From positions 849,001 to 913,000 of the forward strand of contig NZ_SSBQ01000002.1 in the NCBI RefSeq assembly GCF_004795255.1: 64,000 nucleotides of DNA. Direction: 5' to 3'. The DNA comes from Streptomyces sp. RKND-216 (lineage in GTDB: Bacteria; Actinomycetota; Actinomycetes; Streptomycetales; Streptomycetaceae). Shown piece by piece: positions 47,929 through 55,941 of the stretch (the first letter of the stretch is position 1; the number at the start of each line of letters is the position of its first letter). The position numbers and the translations under genes were made by a program. Below the pieces are notes generated by a model. It saw nothing but the letters and a program-made list of their open reading frames with translations, had not been told where the DNA came from and searched no databases.

Positions 47929-48082
47929 GTTGTGAACGCCCCCGGTACCGGTGCCGACGCCGCCGTTGCCGGGCCTGGAGCCCCTTCCCGTCGATCGCAG
48001 CGCGAGAACGCGCCCACAGGCCTCCGGCCGGTGCCGGAGCCGCGGCCGACCGGGCTCCACCGAGCACGAGGAGGTGGCGCCT

Positions 48083-49831
48083 GTGGACGGACTGGAGACA
48101 GCCCGGTTCAGCGCCGTGGTAGCAGTGGGTCTGCTGGTCTTCTTCTACGGAGGGACCTTCCTGATCTCGACCCGCATCGGCAAGAGGGAAGAGAACGCCG
48201 ACGGCTACATGACCGCCGGCAACAACATCGGCTTCGGGATCTCCGCCGCCAGCATGACGGCGACCTGGATCTGGGCGTCCTCGATGTACGCGTCCGCCAC
48301 GTCCGGATACCAGTACGGCATATCGGGGCCCGTCCACTACGGGCTCTGGGGCGCCTTGATGATCCTCTTCATCTACCCCTTCGGGAAGCGCATCCGAGCA
48401 GTCGCGCCGAAGGCCCACACGCTGGCAGAGGTGATGTACGCGCGGCACGGCCGCTCCAGCCAGCTGATGCTCGCCGGTTCCAACGTCGTGGGCAGCCTCA
48501 TCAGCCTCATGTCGAACTTCATCGCCGGTGGCGTGCTGATCTCCCTGCTCTCGCCGTTCACCTTCGTCCAGGGCGTCTTCGCCGTGGCTGCGGGCGTCCT
48601 GCTCTACACCCTGTGGTCCGGCTTCCGCGCCTCGGTACTGACCGACTTCGTGCAGGTCCTCGCGATGCTCGGAGCGGTGGCCGTCATCGTCCCGTTCGTC
48701 TTCGTCGCGGCGGACTTCCCGGCGGTGTTCGAGACGGGCGCGGGAAACCTGACCCCGCAGCAGGGAAACTTCTTCTCCAGCGAGGCGTTCATGCAGCAGG
48801 GCGCCCCCTACATCGCCGCGGTGCTGGCGTACGCGATCGGCAACCAGACCATCGCGCAGCGGCTCTTCGCGGTGAAGGAGACCCTGATCAAGCCGACCTT
48901 CGTCACCGCGACCATCGGCTACGGCGCAATGGTGATCGGCGTCGGCATGCTCGGTGTACTCGCCTTGTACCTGGGCTTCGAGCCGACCGGCGGCGATCCG
49001 AACAACATCATCCCGGGGATGGCCGCGACCTACCTGCCGCCCCTTCTGCTGGCCGCGTTCTTCATCATGATCATCGGCGCACTGTCCTCCACCGCCGACT
49101 CCGACCTCTCGGCACTGTCCTCGATCATGATGACCGACGTCTACGGCCAGAACATCTCCGGCAAGGAGAACGCGAACCCGCGAACGATGCTGCTCGTCGG
49201 ACGCATCACGATGGTCGTGGCGACCGCTGCGGCCGTCGCCTTCGCCAGCCTGCAACTGAGCATCCTCGACCTGCTGGTGTTCGTCGGCGCGCTGTGGGGC
49301 GCGCTCGTCTTCCCGGTACTGGCCAGCTTCTACTGGGACAAGGTCACCGGAAGGGCGTTCACCACCTCGGTACTCGCGGCCCTCGCGGTGTTCCTGCCGG
49401 TCCGCTTCGCCTGGGTCCCCATGGAAGCCGCCCACGGAGCCGTCGGCATCACCGTGGACGTGCTGTCGGTCATCGGCATCGGCGTCGTCCTGGGCCTGAT
49501 GGTGTTCGGCTTCCTGGGCGCGAAGGTGGCGAAGGTCGTCGGTGTGCTGGCGACAGCGGTCTCCGCCCCGTTCGCCATCGGCTCCCTGCACGAGTACGCG
49601 ACCTTGTGCGGCTCCCTCGTCGCCTACTCCGTCAGCACCATCATCTGCTGGGCCATGTCCACGCGACAGCGGGAAGGCTTCGACTTCGCCGTCATCGCCC
49701 AGCGCACCGGCGACTTCGACGACGGCGAAGCCGGGGCCCGGGCACCAGCCGCCCACGACGTCGAGGCAGGCGTTCCGCCACAGCCGGGCATCGACGACGC
49801 CGAGACCGAGTCGACCGTGAAGACCAAGTGA
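48083..49831 (+). CDS. Sodium:solute symporter (SSS), Dur3/urea-permease-like
   Basis: A 582-residue protein with about 13-15 helices of the LeuT-like SSS fold. STRIGKREENADGYMTAGNN, TATWIWASSMYASATSGYQY, YGISGPVHYGLWG and TLAEVMYARHGRSSQ resemble the branch that includes the urea transporter Dur3. IIGALSSTADSDLSALSSI is the SSS sodium-site helix 8. The GTG at 48083 follows GAGGAGG by eight bases; longer frames upstream lack homology. A 43-residue membrane protein follows 16 bp downstream. A nitrogen compound such as urea is the best guess for substrate. Confidence 0.85.
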   Translation: MDGLETARFSAVVAVGLLVFFYGGTFLISTRIGKREENADGYMTAGNNIGFGISAASMTATWIWASSMYASATSGYQYGISGPVHYGLWGALMILFIYPFGKRIRAVAPKAHTLAEVMYARHGRSSQLMLAGSNVVGSLISLMSNFIAGGVLISLLSPFTFVQGVFAVAAGVLLYTLWSGFRASVLTDFVQVLAMLGAVAVIVPFVFVAADFPAVFETGAGNLTPQQGNFFSSEAFMQQGAPYIAAVLAYAIGNQTIAQRLFAVKETLIKPTFVTATIGYGAMVIGVGMLGVLALYLGFEPTGGDPNNIIPGMAATYLPPLLLAAFFIMIIGALSSTADSDLSALSSIMMTDVYGQNISGKENANPRTMLLVGRITMVVATAAAVAFASLQLSILDLLVFVGALWGALVFPVLASFYWDKVTGRAFTTSVLAALAVFLPVRFAWVPMEAAHGAVGITVDVLSVIGIGVVLGLMVFGFLGAKVAKVVGVLATAVSAPFAIGSLHEYATLCGSLVAYSVSTIICWAMSTRQREGFDFAVIAQRTGDFDDGEAGARAPAAHDVEAGVPPQPGIDDAETESTVKTK

Positions 49832-49847
49832 CCACCCCGGAGGCACC

Positions 49848-49979
49848 GTGACCACTCTCGCCCTGACCGTGTACATCCTGATATGGCCGGTCATCGTGGC
49901 CGGCGTGCTGTTCGTGATCAGCCGGGCGTTCTACCGCGAGTGGGCCGAGGCCCGCCGCAACGGCAGGCCCCTCATCTGA
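49848..49979 (+). CDS. 43-residue membrane partner of the symporter
   Basis: GTG 49848 to TGA 49979 encodes 43 residues: a single membrane helix (LTVYILIWPVIVAGVLFVIS, about residues 6-25) and a basic tail FYREWAEARRNGRPLI. GGAGG lies just before the start. The 16-bp spacing after the symporter gene suggests a small accessory subunit of that transporter. I recall short proteins annotated as putative transporter small subunits in this position. Too short for automatic gene finders with a 60-codon limit. Confidence 0.72.
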   Translation: MTTLALTVYILIWPVIVAGVLFVISRAFYREWAEARRNGRPLI

Positions 49980-50072
49980 CCGGCGCCGTGGGCCGCTGCG
50001 GCCCTGTCGGTGCCCCGGCAGCAGCAGCCCACGAGGGTCACCGCGCGCCGCGCGTACCCCCGCCCGTCATCC

Positions 50073-50307
50073 TCAGGACGTCGCCGTGGTCCTCGTCCCG
50101 CGCACCGGGCTGCGCAGGACGAGCTCCCCCAGGCCACATCCCACCTCCAGCGCGAGGGCGCCCGCCCGCGCCGGGCAGAGGTCCGCGAGAAGGCGCCGCT
50201 CGGTGTCGCCGAGCGGCGCGAAGCCGCGGCCGGCGGCGTAGAGGGCGTCCCAGTGCTCGGCGCGGTGGGCCCGGCGTGGCCGGCGTCGCTGCGGCCGGCT
50301 CAGCCAT
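50073..50307 (-). pseudogene. Truncated class I SAM-dependent methyltransferase
   Basis: The ATG at 50307 overlaps the stop of the DHFR-like gene, as in a coupled operon, and opens MAEPAAATPATPGPP. The frame then shifts near 50260, and the neighbouring frame gives AEHWDALYAAGRGFAPLGD and ALALEVGCGLGEL, i.e. methyltransferase motif I. Homology ends there; the next residues LRSPVRGTRTTATS and a stop replace the remaining 150 or so residues. It is a 3'-deleted and frameshifted remnant. Confidence 0.6.
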
Positions 50308-50899
50308 CCGCGACGGCGCGGCGGTAGGTGCACACCAGCACACCGGCGGGGCTGGTCGTGCTGGCGGCGAGTTCGAGGGTGCGGAGGGCGCCGCCGACCG
50401 GGAAGACCGACTTGCCGCCGCCGAGCAGCACCGGCATGACGATCAGGCGGAGTTCGTCGACCAGGTCCTCCTCCAGCAGGCTGCGGACGAGGGTGGGGCT
50501 GCCCATGACCAGCAGGTTGCCGTCGTCCCCGCCGCGCAGTGCGCGGAGGCGGGCAGGGGCCTCGTCACCGGGGATGAGGGTGGTGTTGTCCCAGGTCAGG
50601 TCGTCCTCGACCAGGGTGCGGGAGACGACGTACTTCGGCAGCGCGTTCAGCCGGTCGGCGAACGGGTCGCCGGCGCGCTCCGGCCAGGCGCGGGCCATGG
50701 CCTGCCAGGTGCGGCGGCCGTACAACGCCGCGTCGGCGGCGTTCAGCGCGTCGTCGAAGGCTCCGCCCACCACCTCCGGGTCGAAGAACGGACCCGTCCA
50801 GCCACCGTGCGCGAAGCCGCCGTCGGTGTCCTCCTCGGGACCGCCGGGCGCCTGCACGACACCGTCCAGACTCATGAACGCGATGCTCACGATGCGCAT
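50300..50899 (-). CDS. Dihydrofolate reductase-family (RibD C-terminal-like) protein
   Basis: A 199-residue protein with the RibD_C/DHFR fold. SIAFMSLDGVVQAPGG at the N-terminus, LYGRRTWQAMARAWPE, KYVVSRTLVEDDLTWDNTTL and NLLVMGSPTLVRSLLEEDLV are the usual family blocks; the last holds the NADPH-binding GS motif. It is a probable NADPH-dependent reductase of unknown substrate and not the essential DHFR. The ATG at 50899 has GAGCGAG upstream. It is followed by the methyltransferase remnant. Confidence 0.88.
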   Translation of the reverse strand: MRIVSIAFMSLDGVVQAPGGPEEDTDGGFAHGGWTGPFFDPEVVGGAFDDALNAADAALYGRRTWQAMARAWPERAGDPFADRLNALPKYVVSRTLVEDDLTWDNTTLIPGDEAPARLRALRGGDDGNLLVMGSPTLVRSLLEEDLVDELRLIVMPVLLGGGKSVFPVGGALRTLELAASTTSPAGVLVCTYRRAVADG

Positions 50900-51006
50900 G
50901 GGACTCGCTCCTCGATCCGTCGATCCGTCGATGCGGGGTCTACGGCTCTTCAGACGGCCGTCCCGCCCGGAAATCATCGCCCGGCACGACGCGGCGCGGT
51001 CCTCGT

Positions 51007-51855
51007 TCAGCGCTTTCCGTCGCCCCCGGCAGGTGGCGTCATGCCGTGCACGTTCCGGTAGGCGGCACGTTCCGGCGGGGACCAGCCGGAGAGCAGGCCG
51101 GGATCGACGCGGTACACCTCTACGCCGATCGGGTGACAGACGTCGACCGGATCCCGGGCGTCCGGCCCCCACAGCGGCACGGACAAGTCGCCGCCCGGGC
51201 AGGTGGACAGGGCGCACAGCAGGTCGAGCTCGGCGAAGAACTCGAAGTGGTCCCCGGGGCGGGCCGGGCATGCCTTCATGAAGTACTGGTCGTTCTCGTT
51301 GAGCCCGGTGCACTGGAAGACGTTCAGCACGTCGTGCACGTCGAACTCGGTCAGCCCGTACGGCAGCACGGCCCGCACGAGGTTGGAGTGACAGTGGAAG
51401 TCGAAGTCCTCGCCGGTCAGCATGCGGTTGACGTACGGATCGCAGCGGGTGCCGAGCAGGTCGTGGACACGACCGCCCTCGGCGTCCCTGCCGTACCCGG
51501 CGAGGGTGTCGCCGGTGACGGTGAGCAGCGGGCGCAGGAAGGGCAGCGTGGACCACAGCCGGTCGTAGGTGCTGACGTGGGCGCGCTGGAGCTGGCGCGT
51601 GCGGGACGCCCACAGGCGCTCGCGCGGGTCGTGGAGGTTCCACACGTTGAGGTCCCCGACTTGCGGGCCCTCGGCCGTCACCAGGCGGCACAGGTGGCCG
51701 GCGGGCACCTCCCAGGCGCGCCCGGAGCGGACCGGGATCGTGAAGCGGTCGACGAGCTCCCGGCTCTCGGCGGGGCCGGAGACCGCGTCGTAGAACGCCC
51801 GGTCCACGTCGAGAGGGCCACCGGCGGTGGCCCGGTAGGCGGCTTCGGTGGCCAT
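51007..51855 (-). CDS. DUF1989 family protein (urea carboxylase-associated type)
   Basis: A 282-residue cupin-like protein. IPVRSGRAWEVPAGHLCRLV, GPQVGDLNVWNLHDPRERLW, DFHCHSNLVRAV and PVDVCHPIGVEVYR are the DUF1989 family blocks, with His and Cys residues that could bind a metal. Family members are encoded next to urea carboxylase/allophanate hydrolase genes. Here those enzymes are missing, but a Dur3-like symporter is 1.2 kb away. The ATG at 51855 has GGAGGGG upstream. The reaction is unknown. Confidence 0.82.
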   Translation of the reverse strand: MATEAAYRATAGGPLDVDRAFYDAVSGPAESRELVDRFTIPVRSGRAWEVPAGHLCRLVTAEGPQVGDLNVWNLHDPRERLWASRTRQLQRAHVSTYDRLWSTLPFLRPLLTVTGDTLAGYGRDAEGGRVHDLLGTRCDPYVNRMLTGEDFDFHCHSNLVRAVLPYGLTEFDVHDVLNVFQCTGLNENDQYFMKACPARPGDHFEFFAELDLLCALSTCPGGDLSVPLWGPDARDPVDVCHPIGVEVYRVDPGLLSGWSPPERAAYRNVHGMTPPAGGDGKR

Positions 51856-51878
51856 GTGCGTCCCCTCCGGTGGCGTGC

Positions 51879-52853
51879 TCAGCGGCGTGTGGTGGGCTCC
51901 GACCGTTCCGGGTCCGCGTCCGGGTCCGGGTCGGTGGCGGTGCGGTCGGCGGCCTTGGCAGGCCTGGCCCCAGCGGCTTCCCGGCGGCGGCGCAGGGCGG
52001 GGACGGCGAACATGCGGAACGACGCGAAGGCGACGAGGGCGCCGCAGGCGATCAGGATGACCGGGCCGGGGACTCCCCAGAGCGACAGCGCCGAGCCGAG
52101 CAGCAGGGTGGCGAGGATCCACGTCAGCACGTCGTCGCGGGTGCGGGTGGCCAGCTTGGCGCCCAGGTAGATGCCGGGGATCGCGCCGAGCAACACGGTG
52201 CCGACCAGGGCGATCTTGGCGTCGCCGAACAGCAGGTGGCCGAGGGCGGCCGAGGCGACCAGCGGGATGGCCTGCACGAGGTCCGTGCCGACGAGTTCCT
52301 GGGCGCGCAGCCGCGGATGGGTGAGCATCAGCATGACGATGATCAGCGAGCCGGAGCCGACCGAGGTGACGCCGACGACGAGGCCGCCGACCAGGCCGAC
52401 GATCAGCGTCGGCACCGGCTTGAGGCGGGTCGGCTCCGTCGACGGCAGGGCGTTGCGGCGGCGGGTGAGCATGCTGCGCGCCACCATCCCGGCGAGGGCC
52501 AGCAGCAGTGCCGCACCGATCGCCAGTTCGAGCCTGTGCTGCACCTCCTCGCCCTCACCGAAGAGGCTGATGAGCCACGCACCGGCGAACCCAGCGGGCA
52601 CGGCTGTGGGCAGCAGCCACTTCACGATGTCCCAGCGCACCGTCCCGGCCTTGTGGTGCACGTAGGCGCCGACCGGCTTCATCGCCACCGAGGCCGCCAG
52701 GTCGCTGCCGACGGCGGCAGTGGGGTTCACCCCGAAGACGAGCACCATGATCGGTGTCATCAGGGCCCCGCCACCCATACCGGTCAGCCCGACCGAGATG
52801 CCCACGAGGGCCCCGGCAACGATCATCAGCCATGAGAGATCCACGGACGGCAT
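51879..52853 (-). CDS. TauE/SafE-family membrane exporter
   Basis: A 324-residue protein with eight helices and two TauE/SafE repeats: GALVGISVGLTGMGGGALMT in the first and LVGGLVVGVTSVGSGSLIIV in the second. A cytoplasmic tail of about 40 Asp/Pro/Arg-rich residues follows. The family exports sulfite or sulfur-containing organic anions. The ATG at 52853 was used; a GTG three codons later is possible. It lies 23 bp before the DUF1989 gene and may be co-transcribed. Confidence 0.87.
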   Translation of the reverse strand: MPSVDLSWLMIVAGALVGISVGLTGMGGGALMTPIMVLVFGVNPTAAVGSDLAASVAMKPVGAYVHHKAGTVRWDIVKWLLPTAVPAGFAGAWLISLFGEGEEVQHRLELAIGAALLLALAGMVARSMLTRRRNALPSTEPTRLKPVPTLIVGLVGGLVVGVTSVGSGSLIIVMLMLTHPRLRAQELVGTDLVQAIPLVASAALGHLLFGDAKIALVGTVLLGAIPGIYLGAKLATRTRDDVLTWILATLLLGSALSLWGVPGPVILIACGALVAFASFRMFAVPALRRRREAAGARPAKAADRTATDPDPDADPERSEPTTRR

Positions 52854-53069
52854 CGTGGCATGCCGGGCCCGGAGGGGCCACGGCGGTCCCACCACACGGA
52901 CCGCGCGTCGCGGCGGGTGGCCAGGCGGTCGCCGTGCGCGGTGGGACCGCCCGACGCCCCGGTCACCAGCGGGTACGCCTGTTCGCCGCCCCACAAGCGC
53001 GCCGCGAGCGTCGCGGCGTCGAGGGCGTCGTCCGTGATCCCGGTCACGAGGATCGGGGGTGGACGAGTG

Positions 53070-53319
53070 CTACCCCTCCGCCCAGGTCTCCGGGTCGAGT
53101 CGGCTGACCAGGTGGTAGTCGATCCGCACGTCGCGGTGGTCGGACGGCCCGTCGATCCTCGCCGGCAGGTTGCGGCGCTCGCTGCGGGACTCGGACTTCC
53201 GGCCGGGCGAACCGTGGAAGCGCACCACCGTCTCCGGCCGCGTGTGGAAGCGGAGCTCCCGCGCATCGACGCGTGAGGCGAAGGCGATGTCGTCGTCCCC
53301 TGAGGCGCCCCACTTTCAC
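53070..53319 (-). pseudogene. Small conserved ORF with a one-base insertion after its start codon
   Basis: From 53315 to the stop at 53070 the minus strand has an open frame with DDDIAFASRVDARELRFHTR, then SESRSERRNLPARIDG and HRDVRIDYHLVSRLD. This is a pattern I recall from small Streptomyces hypothetical proteins. It has no start codon in its own frame. A GTG at 53319-53317 overlaps the stop of the upstream repeat protein (GTGA), as a coupled start would. It is one base out of frame; deleting one A of GTGAAAGTGG would restore an 83-residue protein. Either a real frameshift or a sequencing indel. Confidence 0.5.
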
Positions 53320-54173
53320 GGCGGCCGTGCGCGGCGTTGCGCGCCGCGCGTGCGGGAACCGCGCTGTGCGGCGCTCTTCCGCGCCTCGCCCGGAGCAGCC
53401 TTTCCCCGTGCGGCCTTCTTTGCCGCGCCCCGAGCGGCCTTCTTCCCTGTGTCGGGCCCCGCCTTCTTGGCGCCCCGGCCGGCTTCCCCCGCCGCTTCGG
53501 CCGTCTCCTCGCCGACGTCCTCCACGGCCTCCCCAGCGCCCCCACCGACATCCTCCACCGCTTCGCCGGCGCCCCCACCGACATCCTCCACCGCTTCGCC
53601 GGCGCCCCCACCGACATCCTCCACGGCCCGGCCCGCGCCCTCGCCAACGGCCTCCGCAGCCCCGCCGGCGCCCCGGCCCACATCCTGCACCGCTCCCCCG
53701 GCGCCCTCGCCGACCTCCTCCACGGCCTCGCCGGCTCCGCGTCCCAGCTCGCCGACCGCCTGCCGTCCTCCCTCCCCCAGCTCGCGAGCGGCCTCGCCGA
53801 CGCCGGACGTGATCTGCTCCAGGATCTGCGGGTTCCGGTCGATCGTGCCGAGCACACTGCCGACGATCTCGGCGACGTTGTCCAGCCGCACCTTCAGCAG
53901 CGCCTGCGCCTCGACGCCCTTGATGTCCAGGTGCACCCGCCCCAGTTCGACGTCGGCTCCCACACTCAGCTTGAGGAGGTCCAGCACCTCGGCCCGCAAC
54001 GCCACCCGCGCCCGCAGGTCCTCGACCTCGAGGCTGATCTCGTCCACCGACAGCCCGGGCACGTCCAGCAGCACATCCGGATCCTCTGCCCGGGGCTTCA
54101 CCGCCCCGGAATCCTCCGGCTCCCCGTTCTCCTCCGTCGAGGGAATGTCCTCGTACTCGGCCTCGGAGTCCAT
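53316..54173 (-). CDS. Hypothetical protein with eleven 11-residue repeats and a lysine/alanine tail
   Basis: A 285-residue protein. Residues 1-35 are acidic. Residues 36-115 form a conserved domain (LLDVPGLSVDEISLEVEDL, LSVGADVELGRVHLDIKGVE) found in Streptomyces hypothetical proteins. Residues 125-245 are about eleven repeats of the pattern xGAGxAVEDVG, with the middle three identical. The C-terminal 45 residues are rich in Lys and Ala (KKAARGAAKKAARGKAAP), like DNA- or polyphosphate-binding tails. The 11-residue period suggests an amphipathic rod. ATG 54173 is used; GTG 54191 is possible. It may once have been coupled to the small ORF downstream. The function is unknown. Confidence 0.72.
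   Translation of the reverse strand: MDSEAEYEDIPSTEENGEPEDSGAVKPRAEDPDVLLDVPGLSVDEISLEVEDLRARVALRAEVLDLLKLSVGADVELGRVHLDIKGVEAQALLKVRLDNVAEIVGSVLGTIDRNPQILEQITSGVGEAARELGEGGRQAVGELGRGAGEAVEEVGEGAGGAVQDVGRGAGGAAEAVGEGAGRAVEDVGGGAGEAVEDVGGGAGEAVEDVGGGAGEAVEDVGEETAEAAGEAGRGAKKAGPDTGKKAARGAAKKAARGKAAPGEARKSAAQRGSRTRGAQRRARPP
53537..53624. repeat. 33-bp in-frame tandem repeat (coding)
   Basis: Two exact 33-bp copies (53537-53569 and 53570-53602) and about 22 bp of a third encode GGAGEAVEDVG in the repeat protein. Exact identity at DNA level points to recent slippage expansion. Confidence 0.85.
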
Positions 54174-54467
54174 ACGCGCTACCCGGCTCACTTCTCGGGG
54201 TCACTGTGTCCTGTTTTTCAGCATAAGCACACATGTGCGCACGCGCGTCCGAGGCGTAGGCAGGCCGCCCGCGCCCCCGTCGCGGCGCTGCCGACGGCCC
54301 GGCCGACGGGCCCCTCACGTGCGCCCCGACCGGCCCGGCGAGCGAACGGCCGGCGCCTTCTTCCGCTGCGTGATCCACTCACGCAAGGGTCCTCGCGCGG
54401 GGAGGCCGATCGCACGTCGGCCAAGGGCGGCGGGTACCGGCGCCGGAAGATGAGGGAGAACACAAGC

Positions 54468-54968
54468 ATGCGGGTGCCGAAGTCGATCCCCCGGGACTAC
54501 GACATCGTGGACCGCCGGGTCCCCCGGGTCCACGGCGGCAAGGCGGGCGTGTCACCGCACCGCGCCGTCACCGAGGCCGTGCTGGCCCGGGTCGACGATC
54601 CGCAGACGAGGTTCGTGTTCGTCAACACCCACTACGTGGCCGGGGCCTGGAACGGCAAGGACGACCCCCACGAAGGGTGGCGGGACGACATGTGGGGGCG
54701 TCACTTCCGGGCCCGCCGCGACGACGTCATCGGCCACTGGCGTTCACGTGGCTTCCCCGTCATCTGGACCGGTGACGTGAACCGCTCCCCGATGCCGCTC
54801 CTGCTCCCGAACCACGAGAAGCGCGCCTTCTCAAGGGGCATCGACCAGATCGGCTGGGTGCCCGGCACCAACGGCACCAAGATCCGGCTGCAGCGGACCA
54901 AGACCGTCCCGATGCACGTGGACTCCCAGGACGCCCGCGTCGCCATCCTCCAGATCCGGCGCGCCTGA
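54468..54968 (+). CDS. Endonuclease/exonuclease/phosphatase-like protein, short
   Basis: A 166-residue protein with the C-terminal half of the EEP (DNase I-like) fold. FVFVNTHYVAGAW supplies a catalytic histidine and FPVIWTGDVNRSPMP is the GDxN motif. DSQDARVAILQIRRA at the end corresponds to the Asp-His-x region but has Asp-Ala. The N-terminal metal-binding Asn and Glu strands are missing, so it is either a divergent mini-form or 5'-truncated. The ATG at 54468 has GGGAGAA eight bases upstream. Its activity is doubtful. Confidence 0.62.
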   Translation: MRVPKSIPRDYDIVDRRVPRVHGGKAGVSPHRAVTEAVLARVDDPQTRFVFVNTHYVAGAWNGKDDPHEGWRDDMWGRHFRARRDDVIGHWRSRGFPVIWTGDVNRSPMPLLLPNHEKRAFSRGIDQIGWVPGTNGTKIRLQRTKTVPMHVDSQDARVAILQIRRA

Positions 54969-55007
54969 ACCGTTGGTACGGCCGGCGGGGCGCCCACCCC
55001 GCCGGCC

Positions 55008-55546
55008 TCAGCCGGAGGCCGTGACGGGAGCGCGCAGGCCGAGCCACTGCTCGGCGTCCCGGCCCGGAAGCGCTCCGCCTCGGTGAACCCCAGCTTCGCC
55101 GCGAGGCGCATCGAGCCGACGTTGGCAGTCTGCGTGGCGAGTACCACTGGCTCACCGGGAAGGACGCCGTCGAACCAGTCGAGTGCCGCTGCGCAGGCCT
55201 CGGCGGCATACCCGCGTCCCCACGCGCGCCGCAGGAGCAGGTAGCCGAGGTCGACCTTCCCCACGGCGGCGGGGCGAAGGGGCTCTGTGTTTCTCCTGAG
55301 CAGGATGCGACCGATCATCGCCCCGTCGTGGGCAACGACGAAACGCCCGGGCCACCGCCCGGGCACCTCGGGCATCTCGCGTTCGAGTTCGTCACGTGGA
55401 CGAGGGCCGCCGAGGTAGGTGTGCACCTCGGGCGAGGCGTGCAGTTCGACGAACGCCGCACGGTCCCGGGCTTCCGACGCACGGAGCACGAGCCTCTCGG
55501 TCCGGATCGGTGCGGGTGGCCAGGTGACGGGTCCGAGAGCGGTCAT
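55008..55546 (-). pseudogene. GNAT N-acetyltransferase with a 3' frameshift
   Basis: The ATG at 55546 opens a normal RimJ/RimL-type acetyltransferase: IRTERLVLRASEARDRAAF, then LGYLLLRRAWGRGYAAEACA, the acetyl-CoA site, then VGSMRLAAKLGFTEAERF. After about 55060 the expected C-terminus (DAEQWLGLRAPVTASG and stop at 55008) is in another frame. One T seems to be missing in GCCTGGGAC. In the unshifted frame the ORF runs 300 bp further, antisense through the EEP-like gene. The acetyl-CoA core is intact, so a protein with an abnormal tail could still be active. Confidence 0.65.
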
Positions 55547-55822
55547 GCCGCCAGTCGACCAACCGGATCAGCCGTGATCAAGGCTCACGGAGGCCGTCTT
55601 CGCCCCCTTTCCCTCCCTGCCACGTCCAGGTGGGCCTCCCCCGCACTCCGGGTCCGCCCGCCCGGCCACCGGCCTACCGGCGGGTGTTCGGCGAAAGTGC
55701 GGGCCGGAATATGGGGGGTGATCTCCCATGTGCGGGTGCGGTCCAGGTCGTTGACTCGTGCTCGGCCACTTCCGGCCGGTCACAGCAGCGCGCTTGGCGC
55801 ACCCAACCGAGGAGATGAACTG

Positions 55823-55936
55823 ATGAGCGTTCTGAAGCTCCAGAACCTGCAGCCGCGGACCACCAGCAACCACGCGGCCGGCCCCGTGAGCGTGTCGAGC
55901 AGCCACAGCAGCTGCTGCGTCACCGACCCGAAGTGA
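55823..55936 (+). CDS. Class III lanthipeptide precursor
   Basis: A 37-residue peptide directly upstream of a LanKC synthetase. The leader begins MSVLKLQNLQP and holds the LxLQ motif that class III synthetases recognise. The C-terminal part SVSSSHSSCCVTDPK is rich in Ser and ends with two adjacent cysteines. Ser23-xx-Ser26-x4-Cys31 fits the labionin pattern Ser-x2-Ser-x2-5-Cys; other pairings are possible. A Thr and a charged DPK tail follow the cysteines. GAGGAGA lies eight bases before the ATG. A TTGACT (55751-55756) is the nearest -35-like element, without an obvious -10. The core differs from the two-ring SapB/AmfS peptides known to me. Confidence 0.85.
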   Translation: MSVLKLQNLQPRTTSNHAAGPVSVSSSHSSCCVTDPK

Positions 55937-55941
55937 TCTGA

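Larger units (their letters stand above)
47520..48082. other. Long intergenic region before the sodium:solute symporter
   Basis: These 563 bp have no convincing gene. They include a 12-bp tandem repeat (47621-47668), an AT-richer central part (47690-47800) and an inverted repeat near 47889-47928. GAGGAGG at 48068-48074 is the symporter ribosome-binding site. The promoter of the symporter most likely lies in 47860-48000. Confidence 0.5.

Noticed and set aside
52826..53047. Minus-strand ORF of 73 codons before the TauE gene
   Set aside because: It has a GTG and reads LAARLWGGEQAYPLV but lacks a good ribosome-binding site, overlaps the TauE start and matches nothing I recognise. It could be the tail of a lost gene.
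53537..53624. Possible CRISPR array
   Set aside because: The 33-bp repeats are contiguous without spacers and in frame with a repeat protein.
54701..55007. C-terminal extension of the GNAT frame
   Set aside because: Lies antisense inside the EEP-like gene and begins at a probable one-base deletion; the expected family C-terminus is in the next frame.
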